DNA of 64,000 bases from positions 2,867,165-2,931,164 of the forward strand of contig NZ_CP076718.1 in assembly GCF_011682235.2 (NCBI RefSeq), read 5' to 3'. The notes under the pieces are model-generated. The model saw only the letters and a list, made by a program, of their open reading frames with translations, did not search any database and was not told the DNA's origin. This DNA is from Rhodocaloribacter litoris. Lineage in GTDB: Bacteria > Bacteroidota > Rhodothermia > Rhodothermales > ISCAR-4553. Shown piece after piece: positions 1 to 7,637 of the stretch (the first letter of the stretch is position 1; the number at the start of each line of letters is the position of its first letter). The translations under genes were made by a program, and so were the position numbers.

Positions 1-106
1 GGCGCCGTCGCCGCCGCGTACTGCTGCGGGTTCAGGTTGCGCGGAAGCTGTCCATCGACTATGCGGGGGCGCTGAACCCGCAGCAGTACGCGGCGGCGAC
101 GGCGCC
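1..106. repeat. perfect 35-bp inverted repeat (foldback) at the window edge
   Basis: Bases 1-35 are the exact reverse complement of bases 72-106, with a 36-nt spacer between. The right arm encodes plausible helicase N-terminal sequence (LNPQQYAAATAP, just before the Walker A motif), so the right arm is the genuine one. The left arm reads as nothing recognisable in that frame. A long perfect foldback at the very edge of a sequence is a common assembly or chimeric-read artefact; a genuine hairpin is the alternative. Confidence 0.9.
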
Positions 107-2054
107 GGGCGGGCCGGTGCTGGTGGTAGCCGGCGCAGGGACGGGAAAGACGCGCACGCTCGTCTACCGCGTGGCCTATCTGGTGGAGACGGGCACGCCG
201 CCGGAGCAGATCCTCCTGCTGACCTTCACGCGCCGGGCCGCCCGCGAGATGCTGGCCCGGGCCGCTGCCCTGCTCGACGGCCGGTGCGAGCGGGTGCAGG
301 GGGGCACCTTCCATGCCTACTGCGCCGGCCTCCTGCGTCGCCATGCCCCCCGCATCGGCTTCCCGAACACGTTCTCCATCCTCGACGCCTCCGACGCCGC
401 CGACGTGCTCGACGTCCTCCGCACAGCGCACGGGTTCCACCGGTCCGGCCGGCGTTTTCCCCGGAAGAAGACGCTTCAGGCCCTTTTCTCGACCGTCGTC
501 AACCGGGGGCAGCCGCTCGAAGCGGTGCTCGAGGCACAGTACCCGCAGTTCGTCGCCTGCCTCGACGAGCTGCAAACGCTGCAGGCGGCCTACGTGGCCT
601 ACAAGAAGGCCCACGCCCTGATGGACTATGACGACCTGCTGCTGCGCACGCTCGAGCTCTTCGAGACCGACGACGCGGTGCGCCACCGGGTGGCCGCCGG
701 CTGCCGCCACGTCCTCGTCGACGAGTACCAGGATACGAACCGGTTGCAGGCCGCCCTCGTCCGGCAGTTCGCCTCGGTCCACGGCAATGTCATGGCCGTC
801 GGCGACGATGCGCAGAGCATCTACCGCTTTCGCGGGGCGGACTTCCGCAACATCTTCGCCTTCCCGGAGCAGTTTCCGGGCACCCGCATCCTCAAGCTCG
901 AACGGAACTACCGTTCCACCCGTCCCATCCTGGAACTGGCCAACCACCTCATCGGGCACGCCCGGCGCAAGTACGACAAGGTGCTCTTCACGGACGAGGC
1001 GGGGGGCGAGCGGCCCGCCCTCGTGCCGGCACCCGACGACCGGTTCGAGAGCCGCTTCGTCGCGCAGATGGTGCTCGAACTCCGGGAGCAGGGCCTGCCG
1101 CTCGACCGCATGGCCGTGCTCTTCCGCAGCAGCCACAACGCCTACGACCTCGAAGTCGAGCTCAACCGCCGGAACATCCCCTACGTCAAGTACGGCGGGC
1201 TGAAGCTCAGCGAGGCAGCCCACATCAAAGATGTGCTGGCCCACCTCCGCGTCGTCGAGAACCCGCAGGACGCCGTCGCCTGGAACCGCATCCTGCAACT
1301 GATCGAGGGCATCGGGCCGAAGACGGCACAGGACCTGATCGACTGGATCACCTCCACGGCCGGCGAGCCGTTCATCCTGCCGGATCGTCCGTTCGGAAAC
1401 CGGTACGTGACGACGCTCAAGGCGCTCTTCGAGCTGCTTCGCACGCTCCGTCACGGCGAAAGGACGGTGGCGGAACAGGTGGAGCTGGTGCTGGACTACT
1501 ACGCGCCGATCCTGCGGCGGCAGTATTACGAGGACTATCCGAAACGCGAGCAGGACCTGGAGCATTTCGCCGGCCTGGCCGAAGGGTTCCCGGACCGGGC
1601 CGGCTTCCTGGCCGCCCTCGCCCTCGATCCCATCGAGCTCTCGGCCCTCGATGCCGGGCCGCTGGCCGACGACGAGGCCCCGCTCATCCTCTCGACCATC
1701 CACTCGGCCAAGGGGCTGGAGTTCGACGCCGTCTTCGTCATCCACGCGCTCGACGGCGTGCTGCCCTCCGGCTACGCCCTGGGCGACCCCGACGCGCTCG
1801 ACGAGGAGTTGCGGTTGCTCTACGTGGCCGTCACCCGCGCCCGGCGGTATCTGTTCATCTCCTACCCGATGGTCCAGTATCGCCGGTACCAGGGCGAATA
1901 CCTGGCCGGTCCCAGCCGCTTCATCGCGGAGGTGCCGGAACGGTTGCTGGAGCCGTGGTCGCTCGTCGAAGAACCCGCTCCGGCCCAGCTCGGCCCGCCC
2001 GTCGACGCGGCAGCCCCCCGGGCCTCCGTCGACGACGGGGCGCCGGGCGAATAG
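36..2054 (+). CDS. UvrD/Rep/PcrA-type superfamily 1 ATP-dependent DNA helicase, 5' end lost
   Basis: This is a 3'-5' DNA helicase of superfamily 1, expected to act in repair or replication restart. The motif order is complete: Walker A GAGTGKT about 30 codons in, TFTRRAA (Ia), VLVDEYQDTN (II), GDDAQSIYRFRG (III), an arginine-rich NYRST motif (IV), STIHSAKGLEFD (V) and LLYVAVTRAR (VI). About 645 residues are visible from the first GTG (position 117), but good N-terminal sequence (KLSIDYAGALNPQQ) extends upstream to about position 36, where it meets the foldback, so the real start lies outside or was destroyed. The UvrD family is certain. Which paralogue it is (UvrD, PcrA or Rep) cannot be settled. 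A short acidic, proline- and alanine-rich C-terminal tail lacks a recognisable domain. Confidence 0.93.
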   Translation, partial: VARKLSIDYAGALNPQQYAAATAPGGPVLVVAGAGTGKTRTLVYRVAYLVETGTPPEQILLLTFTRRAAREMLARAAALLDGRCERVQGGTFHAYCAGLLRRHAPRIGFPNTFSILDASDAADVLDVLRTAHGFHRSGRRFPRKKTLQALFSTVVNRGQPLEAVLEAQYPQFVACLDELQTLQAAYVAYKKAHALMDYDDLLLRTLELFETDDAVRHRVAAGCRHVLVDEYQDTNRLQAALVRQFASVHGNVMAVGDDAQSIYRFRGADFRNIFAFPEQFPGTRILKLERNYRSTRPILELANHLIGHARRKYDKVLFTDEAGGERPALVPAPDDRFESRFVAQMVLELREQGLPLDRMAVLFRSSHNAYDLEVELNRRNIPYVKYGGLKLSEAAHIKDVLAHLRVVENPQDAVAWNRILQLIEGIGPKTAQDLIDWITSTAGEPFILPDRPFGNRYVTTLKALFELLRTLRHGERTVAEQVELVLDYYAPILRRQYYEDYPKREQDLEHFAGLAEGFPDRAGFLAALALDPIELSALDAGPLADDEAPLILSTIHSAKGLEFDAVFVIHALDGVLPSGYALGDPDALDEELRLLYVAVTRARRYLFISYPMVQYRRYQGEYLAGPSRFIAEVPERLLEPWSLVEEPAPAQLGPPVDAAAPRASVDDGAPGE

Positions 2055-2192
2055 GCCGCAAGGGCCGTGGCGTACGGCCAGACGGCGTGGCGGCCGGCCG
2101 GGCTTTCGTTTTGATGAAAAATGAGCCGGTCCTGCGGCGCACCATGCCGCCGGGCCGTATCTTGGAGACAAATCCGGTACATACCCGTCCTC

Positions 2193-2678
2193 ATGGCTGT
2201 CTCACCCGACATCCGCCCCTCGCCCCCGAACCGTCCCGGCCTCGAACCGGTGCCGGTGCGCATCGAAGTCGTGGGCCTGGAGGCCCTGGACGTGCTCGCC
2301 CGGTTGAACATGGCCGTCTTCCGGGAACAGCGCATCATCAATTCCTTCGACCGCCTCGATCTGATGATCCTCCTGGCCTACGTCGACGAGGCGGCCGTGG
2401 GATTCAAGGTGGGCTACCGCGAGAGCCGCTTCACGTTCTATAGCGCCAAAGGCGGCGTGCTGCCGGCCTACCGGCGGCGCGGCATCGCCCGGCAACTCCT
2501 CTACGAGATGATGGACCGCGCCCGGGCACGGGGCTACACCCATTTCGCCTTCGACACCTTCCCGAACATGCACCCCGGCATGACCATCCTCGGCCTCAAC
2601 GAGGGATTCCGCGTCATGAAGGCGGACTACAACCCCACCTATCGAGACTACCGCCTGCGCTTCGAAAAGAAGCTCTGA
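2193..2678 (+). CDS. GNAT-family N-acetyltransferase
   Basis: A 161-residue GCN5-related N-acetyltransferase that would transfer an acetyl group from acetyl-CoA to an unidentified amine. The acetyl-CoA loop is visible as VLPAYRRRGIARQLL (about residues 89-103), the R-x-x-G-x-A pyrophosphate-binding signature, followed by a helix and the late strand with FDTFPNMHPGMTILGLNEGF. The ATG at 2193 is preferred over an upstream in-frame ATG (2121) because the extra 24 residues look non-coding and because a TATCTTGG -7-like box lies at 2158-2165, downstream of that earlier start. It stands alone, between the helicase and a convergent small gene, so context gives no substrate. Confidence 0.85.
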   Translation: MAVSPDIRPSPPNRPGLEPVPVRIEVVGLEALDVLARLNMAVFREQRIINSFDRLDLMILLAYVDEAAVGFKVGYRESRFTFYSAKGGVLPAYRRRGIARQLLYEMMDRARARGYTHFAFDTFPNMHPGMTILGLNEGFRVMKADYNPTYRDYRLRFEKKL

Positions 2679-2684
2679 CCCGGC

Positions 2685-2843
2685 CTAGAAAAGCGCGTAG
2701 ATGAACGGGGCTAGGGCCGAGCCCTGCGTGAGCACGATCAGCAGGCTCAGCAACATCAGCACGATCAGGATCGGGGCCAGCCAGTATTTCTTGCGCACGC
2801 GCAGGAACTGCCAGAACTCACCGAGGATGCGGAGCTTACCCAT
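2685..2843 (-). CDS. DUF5989-family small membrane protein (52 aa)
   Basis: A 52-residue ORF with start ATG at 2843 and stop at 2685. The protein starts MGKLRILGEFWQFLRVRKKYW, then has one hydrophobic segment of about 18 residues and ends with SALAPFIYALF. This pattern, a basic amphipathic N-terminus, one transmembrane helix and a conserved ALAPFIYxLF end, is that of DUF5989 proteins, whose function is unknown. In other genomes such genes often lie beside a carbamoyltransferase and an SxtJ-like gene; neither is here. It converges with the GNAT gene (6 nt between stops) and is divergent from the ABC permease. No good ribosome binding site is visible. Confidence 0.8.
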   Translation of the reverse strand: MGKLRILGEFWQFLRVRKKYWLAPILIVLMLLSLLIVLTQGSALAPFIYALF

Positions 2844-2988
2844 AGCGGTCGGATCAAAGGCTGCGGGAGAGGAAGGCTGCTGATACGCCGGACGGCACGA
2901 ATGGCTCCGCCACGGGCCGGTGCAACCCCACCCGGAACCCGTGCGTACCGTAGCGGCCAGCCCGTTCTCATCAGTCTTTCTTCTGCTC

Positions 2989-4227
2989 GTGCGCGCGTTT
3001 TTCTACGAAGTGTGGGAGAGCCTGCGGATCGCCCTCCGGGCCATCGGCACCCACAAGATGCGGTCGATCCTGACGACCCTGGGGATCATCATCGGTATCG
3101 TCTCGGTGACCGCGATGGCGACCGTGGTCAACGGGATCGAGCAGGATTTCGAGCAGGATATGGCGGTGCTGGGTACCGACGTGCTCTACATTGAGCGCTG
3201 GCCCTGGGTGGGCAGCCCCGGCATGAAATGGTGGGAATACATCAACCGCCCGTACATCACGGCCGACCTGGCCGATGCCATCGCGGCGCATTCCAGGCAT
3301 GCCGTAGCCGTGGTGCCCGTGGCCGATACCCGGCGGACCGTCGCCTACGAGGGCCGCACGCTGCACGACGTGACCGTGCTCGGTGTGCGGGCTTCGTATC
3401 CGCTGGTTCACCCCGTGGACCTGGCCGCCGGCTATTTCTTCAGCGACTTCGACGAGCGCAGCGCCCGTCCCGTCTGCATCATCGGGGCCGAAGTGGCCGA
3501 CCGGCTCTTTCCCATCGTCGATCCGCTCGGCAAGACCCTCCGCCTCGACGGGCACAAGTATCTGGTGGTCGGGGTGATGGTACGCCGGGGCAGCGGGGCG
3601 GAAGGGCCGGGTTCGGTCGATACGCAGGTCATCATCCCCTTCAACGCCTTCAAGCACCACTTCGGCGTCAGCCGGCGGGACGTGTCGGTGCGGGTCCGCG
3701 TGCGGGACCCGGCGCTGATCGAGGAGGCGAAGGACGAGTTGACGGGCATCCTCCGCGTGGCGCGCAAGCTCGACGCCCGGGAAGAGAACGACTTCGAGAT
3801 CAACGACCAGCAGAGCCTGCGGGCTCAGATCGCCCCGGTGAAGACGGCCATCTACGGCATCGGCATCGGCCTGACGGCGCTGGCGCTGCTCGTCGGTGGC
3901 ATCGGGGTGATGAACATCATGTTCGTCTCGGTCAAGGAACGCACGCGCGAGATCGGAATCCGCAAGGCCGTGGGCGCCAAGCGGCGGACGATCCTGGCGC
4001 AGTTCCTCATCGAGGCCGTGGTCGTCTCGATGGTGGGCGGGCTGCTGGGCGTCCTCGTCTCGCTGCCGCTGACGATGCTCATCCGCATGATCCTGCCCGC
4101 CACACTCGACATGACGGTGGTCGTCATCGCTTTCGGCATCTGCGCCGCCGTCGGGACCGTCTTCGGCCTGGCACCGGCCTGGACGGCCGCCCGCGCCAAC
4201 CCGATCGAGGCCCTCCGGTATGAGTGA
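2989..4227 (+). CDS. MacB/FtsX-type ABC transporter permease (first of pair)
   Basis: Inner-membrane permease of the MacB type: an N-terminal transmembrane helix (KMRSILTTLGIIIGIVSV), a large periplasmic MacB-PCD domain of about 230 residues, then three transmembrane helices (GIGIGLTALALLVGGIGVMN; EAVVVSMVGGLLGV; VIAFGICAAVGTVFG) and the family ending ARANPIEALRYE. The cytoplasmic coupling sequence VKERTREIGIRKAVGA is present. These proteins are mechanotransmission subunits that use ATP hydrolysis in the cytoplasm to move periplasmic substrates or lipoproteins. GTG at 2989 is chosen so the protein begins just before the first amphipathic segment; GTG codons at 2920 and 2941 are alternatives. 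The next gene is a homologue. No ATPase gene is adjacent, so the energising subunit must be elsewhere. Confidence 0.9.
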   Translation: MRAFFYEVWESLRIALRAIGTHKMRSILTTLGIIIGIVSVTAMATVVNGIEQDFEQDMAVLGTDVLYIERWPWVGSPGMKWWEYINRPYITADLADAIAAHSRHAVAVVPVADTRRTVAYEGRTLHDVTVLGVRASYPLVHPVDLAAGYFFSDFDERSARPVCIIGAEVADRLFPIVDPLGKTLRLDGHKYLVVGVMVRRGSGAEGPGSVDTQVIIPFNAFKHHFGVSRRDVSVRVRVRDPALIEEAKDELTGILRVARKLDAREENDFEINDQQSLRAQIAPVKTAIYGIGIGLTALALLVGGIGVMNIMFVSVKERTREIGIRKAVGAKRRTILAQFLIEAVVVSMVGGLLGVLVSLPLTMLIRMILPATLDMTVVVIAFGICAAVGTVFGLAPAWTAARANPIEALRYE

Positions 4228-4275
4228 GACGCGCTTCGGATCGGGACGCCCTCGTAACGATCAACCCGTACCGTT

Positions 4276-5505
4276 ATGGCGTTTTTAGAGGCCTTTCGGA
4301 TGGCCTGGGACGCGCTGCGGAGCCACAAGCTGCGCTCCTCGCTGACCCTGCTGGGCATGGTCATCGGGGTCTTTGCGATCATCGTCTCGGTCACCGGCGT
4401 CGAGGTCATCGACGTGTATTTCAAGGACCGGCTGCAGTTTCTGGGGGCCTCCACCTTCACCATTCGCCGGACGCCCTCCATCCAGCTGGGGGAGCTCGAT
4501 CCGAGCATCCGCAACCGACCGGCCATCACCTACGACCAGGTCGAGCGCCTCGCACGTGCCATGACCACCCCGGTGACGATCAGCATCATCGAGGACTTTG
4601 CCCTCGCGGCGGTGCGCTACGAGAACCGGGAGACGGAGCCGAACGTGGTGCTCCTCGGCACGGATGAGCATATGCCGGGCAACTTCAGCTACGAGATCGA
4701 ACAGGGGCGCTTCCTCTCCGAACAGGACCTGCAGTACGCCCGCCCGGTCATCGTGCTCGGCAGCGCGGTGGCCGAGGAGCTTTTTCCGATCGAATCCCCG
4801 CTCGGCAAGACCGTTCGCATGGACGGTCACCGCTATGAGGTCATCGGGGTGCTGAAGGAGAAAGGCAGCTTCCTCGGGTTCAACCAGGATACGCGGGTCT
4901 TTGCGCCGATCACGCGGCTGATGTCCCTCTACGGCCAGCCCGACCGTAACATTGCCACGATCAGTGTGCGGGCGCACGAGCCGCAACACCTCCGGGCGGC
5001 CATGGACGAGGTGATCGGGCGGTTTCGGGTCATTCGCAAGGTGCCGCCGGGACGCGACAACAACTTCGAGATTGAGACGAACGACTCGATGCAGAGCATC
5101 TTCGAAGCCTTCACCGGAACGCTCACGCTCGGCGGGGCCGTCATCGGCCTGATCGCCCTGCTGGCGGCCGGCATCGGCATCATGAACATCATGCTCGTCT
5201 CGGTGACCGAGCGGACGCGGGAGATCGGCATCCGCAAGGCGGTCGGGGCCCGCCGCCGCGACATCATGCGGCAGTTCCTGCTCGAAGCCTTCTTCCTGTG
5301 CCAGATCGGCGGGGTCTTCGGTATCGTGCTCGGGGCACTCGTGGGAAACCTGGTTGCCGTCTACTTCGAGATCTCCCCCGCCTTCCCGACCGGGTGGGCC
5401 GTCGGGGCGGTGGTCATGGTGACGGGCATCGCCCTGCTCTTCGGCGGGTACCCGGCCTTCAAAGCCGCCGGCCTCAATCCGATCGAGTCGTTGCGGTATG
5501 AGTAA
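4276..5505 (+). CDS. MacB/FtsX-type ABC transporter permease (second of pair)
   Basis: A 409-residue paralogue of the preceding permease with the same plan: first helix LRSSLTLLGMVIGVFAIIVSV, periplasmic MacB-PCD domain, then three helices and the ending AAGLNPIESLRYE. The coupling segment VTERTREIGIRKAVGARRRDIM is intact. It starts 48 bp after the first permease and should be co-transcribed with it, so the two may form a heterodimer. Exported substrate unknown. FtsX and LolCE are less likely because the pair lacks an adjacent FtsE or LolD ATPase and has the MacB-type periplasmic domain. Confidence 0.9.
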   Translation: MAFLEAFRMAWDALRSHKLRSSLTLLGMVIGVFAIIVSVTGVEVIDVYFKDRLQFLGASTFTIRRTPSIQLGELDPSIRNRPAITYDQVERLARAMTTPVTISIIEDFALAAVRYENRETEPNVVLLGTDEHMPGNFSYEIEQGRFLSEQDLQYARPVIVLGSAVAEELFPIESPLGKTVRMDGHRYEVIGVLKEKGSFLGFNQDTRVFAPITRLMSLYGQPDRNIATISVRAHEPQHLRAAMDEVIGRFRVIRKVPPGRDNNFEIETNDSMQSIFEAFTGTLTLGGAVIGLIALLAAGIGIMNIMLVSVTERTREIGIRKAVGARRRDIMRQFLLEAFFLCQIGGVFGIVLGALVGNLVAVYFEISPAFPTGWAVGAVVMVTGIALLFGGYPAFKAAGLNPIESLRYE

Positions 5506-5570
5506 ACGCCGCGATGTCGTATCTTCGCGCGCGAGGATACGGTTGGTTTCGAGACAGAGCGGTTCCCGGC

Positions 5571-6293
5571 ATGCAGGCACATGAGCGCAGGAGCGATCCC
5601 CGTGCGGCGGCGAAGCGGGCCGTCGGCGAACAGGTGGCCGCGATGGTGGAGGACGGCATGTGCCTGGGGCTGGGGACCGGCTCGACGGCGGCCTGTGCCC
5701 TGGAGGCGCTGGGACGGCGCATTCGCGACGAGGGCCTGCATGTCTCCGGGATTCCCACCTCGTTCTTTGCCGAGCAACTCGCCCGCACCTGTGGCATCCC
5801 GCTCGTCACGTTCGAGGACGTCGACCGGGTCGATCTGGCCTTCGACGGGGCGGACGAGGTGGACCCGCATCTCAACCTGATCAAGGGGCGAGGGGCGGCG
5901 CACACCCGGGAGAAGGTGGTCGCCACGCAGGCGGCCCGCTTCGTCGTGCTGGTGGACGAGACGAAGCTCGTCGACCGGCTCGGCACCCGGATGCCGGTGC
6001 CGGTGGAGGTGTTGCCCATGGCGGCACGGCCGGTGCGGCGGGCACTCGAACGCCTCGGGGCCCGGGCCGAGCTTCGCATGGGGGCGCGCAAGGACGGGCC
6101 GGTCGTCACGGACCAGGGCTTCTGGGTGATCGATGCCCGTTTCGAGGCAGGGCTCGACGACCCCGCCGCGCTGGATCACGCCCTGAAACGCCTGCCGGGC
6201 GTGCTGGACCACGGCCTCTTCATCGGCCTGGCGACGGACGTGCTCGTGGGCGAGGAGGACGGCGGCGTGCGGCACCTCCGGGCGCGGGGGTGA
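5571..6293 (+). CDS. rpiA: ribose-5-phosphate isomerase A
   Basis: RpiA interconverts ribose 5-phosphate and ribulose 5-phosphate in the non-oxidative pentose phosphate pathway. Of 240 residues, the phosphate-binding loop LGLGTGSTA, the catalytic segment DLAFDGADEVDPHLNLIKGRGAAHTREK (Asp, Asp and Glu plus the Lys of KGRG) and the VDETKLVDRLG motif are all recognisable. The ATG at 5571 is chosen over 5514 because the upstream 19 codons contain a TATCTTCG -7-like box (5520-5527) and do not resemble the family. The gene follows the ABC permeases by 65 bp, with its own likely promoter, and converges on the tonB-like gene. Confidence 0.95.
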   Translation: MQAHERRSDPRAAAKRAVGEQVAAMVEDGMCLGLGTGSTAACALEALGRRIRDEGLHVSGIPTSFFAEQLARTCGIPLVTFEDVDRVDLAFDGADEVDPHLNLIKGRGAAHTREKVVATQAARFVVLVDETKLVDRLGTRMPVPVEVLPMAARPVRRALERLGARAELRMGARKDGPVVTDQGFWVIDARFEAGLDDPAALDHALKRLPGVLDHGLFIGLATDVLVGEEDGGVRHLRARG

Positions 6294-6311
6294 GTCTTCC
6301 GGCAACGAAAA

Positions 6312-6338
6312 GGCCCCGCTGCACGCGGCAACGGGGCC
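6312..6338 (-). terminator. intrinsic terminator of the TonB-like gene
   Basis: Read on the minus strand this is a GGCCCCG / CGGGGCC stem with a 13-nt loop followed by TTTTCGTT. It lies 40 bp beyond the tonB-like stop codon. A second perfect stem with 9-bp arms (GGCGGCGCG / CGCGCCGCC, 6340-6359) sits between it and the gene and has no T-run. The region also separates convergent rpiA. Confidence 0.75.
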
Positions 6339-6377
6339 CGGCGGCGCGCACGCGCCGCCATCGTCTGAAAAACGGGC

Positions 6378-7040
6378 TTACTTCAGTTTGAAGGTGATGG
6401 GCAGCGTCATCTTGACCTTCACGGGCTTGCCGCGCTGCTTGCCCGGCTTGAACTTGGCCTGGCTGACGGCGCGGATCGCCTCCTCGTCGCAGCCCGCCCC
6501 GATGCCGCGCACGACGACCGGATCGACGACGCGCCCCTGCTCATCGACGACGAACTGCACGATGACGCGGCCTTCGACGCCAGCCTTCTTGGCGATCTCG
6601 GGATAGCGAATCTTCTCCTGGATGGCGGCCAGCCCGCCGATCAGTTCCGGCATCTCCTCCACGATGACGAAGATCTCCGGCTCCGGCTCCTCTTCCTCCT
6701 CGGCCGGCGGTGGGGGCGGCGGAAGGTCCGTCAGCGGCTGGTCGATGTCGAGCGTGGCATCGAGGTCCAGGTCGTCGTCTTCGAGCACCTCGTCATCCGG
6801 AACCTCGACCGGCACCGGCGGGCGCGGCGGCGGCGGCGGCTTCTCGATCTGCTGGGTCTGCTGGATCTCCTCGATCTGGACGACCTCCTGCTCCTCCATC
6901 ACGATCTCGAACGAGTCCTCCGCCCGCAGGTCCAGGCGGAAGGCCACGATGAGCAGCAGCAGCGTCAGCGCCAGCCCGATCTCGACGTAGAGCGGATAGC
7001 GCTTGCGCAGGTCGGCTTTTTCGGTTTTTCGTAGGGCCAT
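6378..7040 (-). CDS. TonB-family energy transducer protein
   Basis: A 220-residue TonB-like protein that would couple the proton motive force at the inner membrane to TonB-dependent outer-membrane receptors. Residues 1-16 are basic and cytoplasmic, 17-37 form one transmembrane helix (YVEIGLALTLLLLIVAF). A periplasmic linker rich in proline and acidic residues follows (PPPPPRPP, PPPPPP-AEEEEEPEPE), then a C-terminal TonB domain from about residue 145 (IRYPEIAKKAGVEGRVIVQFVVDEQGRV). The start at 7040 removes 24 upstream codons that carry the likely -7 box TATCTTCG (7079-7086, minus). No ExbB/ExbD or receptor is adjacent. Bacteroidota often have several such monocistronic transducers. Confidence 0.92.
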   Translation of the reverse strand: MALRKTEKADLRKRYPLYVEIGLALTLLLLIVAFRLDLRAEDSFEIVMEEQEVVQIEEIQQTQQIEKPPPPPRPPVPVEVPDDEVLEDDDLDLDATLDIDQPLTDLPPPPPPAEEEEEPEPEIFVIVEEMPELIGGLAAIQEKIRYPEIAKKAGVEGRVIVQFVVDEQGRVVDPVVVRGIGAGCDEEAIRAVSQAKFKPGKQRGKPVKVKMTLPITFKLK

Positions 7041-7268
7041 GGTTTTCGTCTCTGGCTTCGGGTCGAACGGTTGCTCCGCGAAGATAGCGTACCGGGCGAT
7101 CAAAGGAAACAACCGCCTCGATCTGCGTCAGGTGATACGGTTGACGTTTTCGGCGGGTTCCGTGCATGCCACACGCGGGGGGGAGGTCCGGCACGGCCTA
7201 TCCTCCTGATTGCCTGGGATAAAGACACGCAGCGCGGGGCAAAGTTGCCGCCGGGTGTGGAGGAAGGG

Positions 7269-7637
7269 TCAGGACGCCGGGCGGGCGTGCTTCCGGTGGC
7301 GCAGGCGGTAGGCCTGCACGGCGGCGAAGAGGCCGAGCATATCGGCGAGGACGTCGTAGACGTCCGGGAGGCGTTGCCAGGGGAGCAGGCCCTGATAGAG
7401 CTCGCTCATGGCGGCGAAGACGGAGCCGCCGGTGAGGACCCACCAGGTGCGGGCCGGCAGGGGCCGGGTCATGGCGGCCATCCAGAGCCAGCCCAGGACG
7501 GCGAAGAGGACGAAGTGCCCGGCTTTGTCGTAGGAGAGCAGGGCCAGGTCGGGCAGGCTTTCTCCGGGCAGGGAAAGGAGGAGGAGGATCAGGATCGTCC
7601 AGCCGGCGGCGAGGAGGCGACGCAGGGGCAGGCTCAT
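7269..7637 (-). CDS. VanZ-like family membrane protein
   Basis: A 122-residue membrane protein with about four predicted transmembrane segments. The signature DKAGHFVLFAVLGWLW near residues 37-52 and SELYQGLLPWQRLPDVYDVLADMLG near 78-102 match the VanZ-like family (named from a teicoplanin-resistance accessory protein, biochemical role unknown). The start codon overlaps the stop of the NAD(P)HX repair gene by 4 nt (ATGA), so the two are translationally coupled. This says nothing about antibiotic resistance: most members are housekeeping proteins of unknown function. Confidence 0.85.
   Translation of the reverse strand: MSLPLRRLLAAGWTILILLLLSLPGESLPDLALLSYDKAGHFVLFAVLGWLWMAAMTRPLPARTWWVLTGGSVFAAMSELYQGLLPWQRLPDVYDVLADMLGLFAAVQAYRLRHRKHARPAS

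Noticed and set aside
7269-7637. VanZ-like protein as glycopeptide resistance gene
   Set aside because: Family name only; the neighbour is a housekeeping repair enzyme and no van genes are present.
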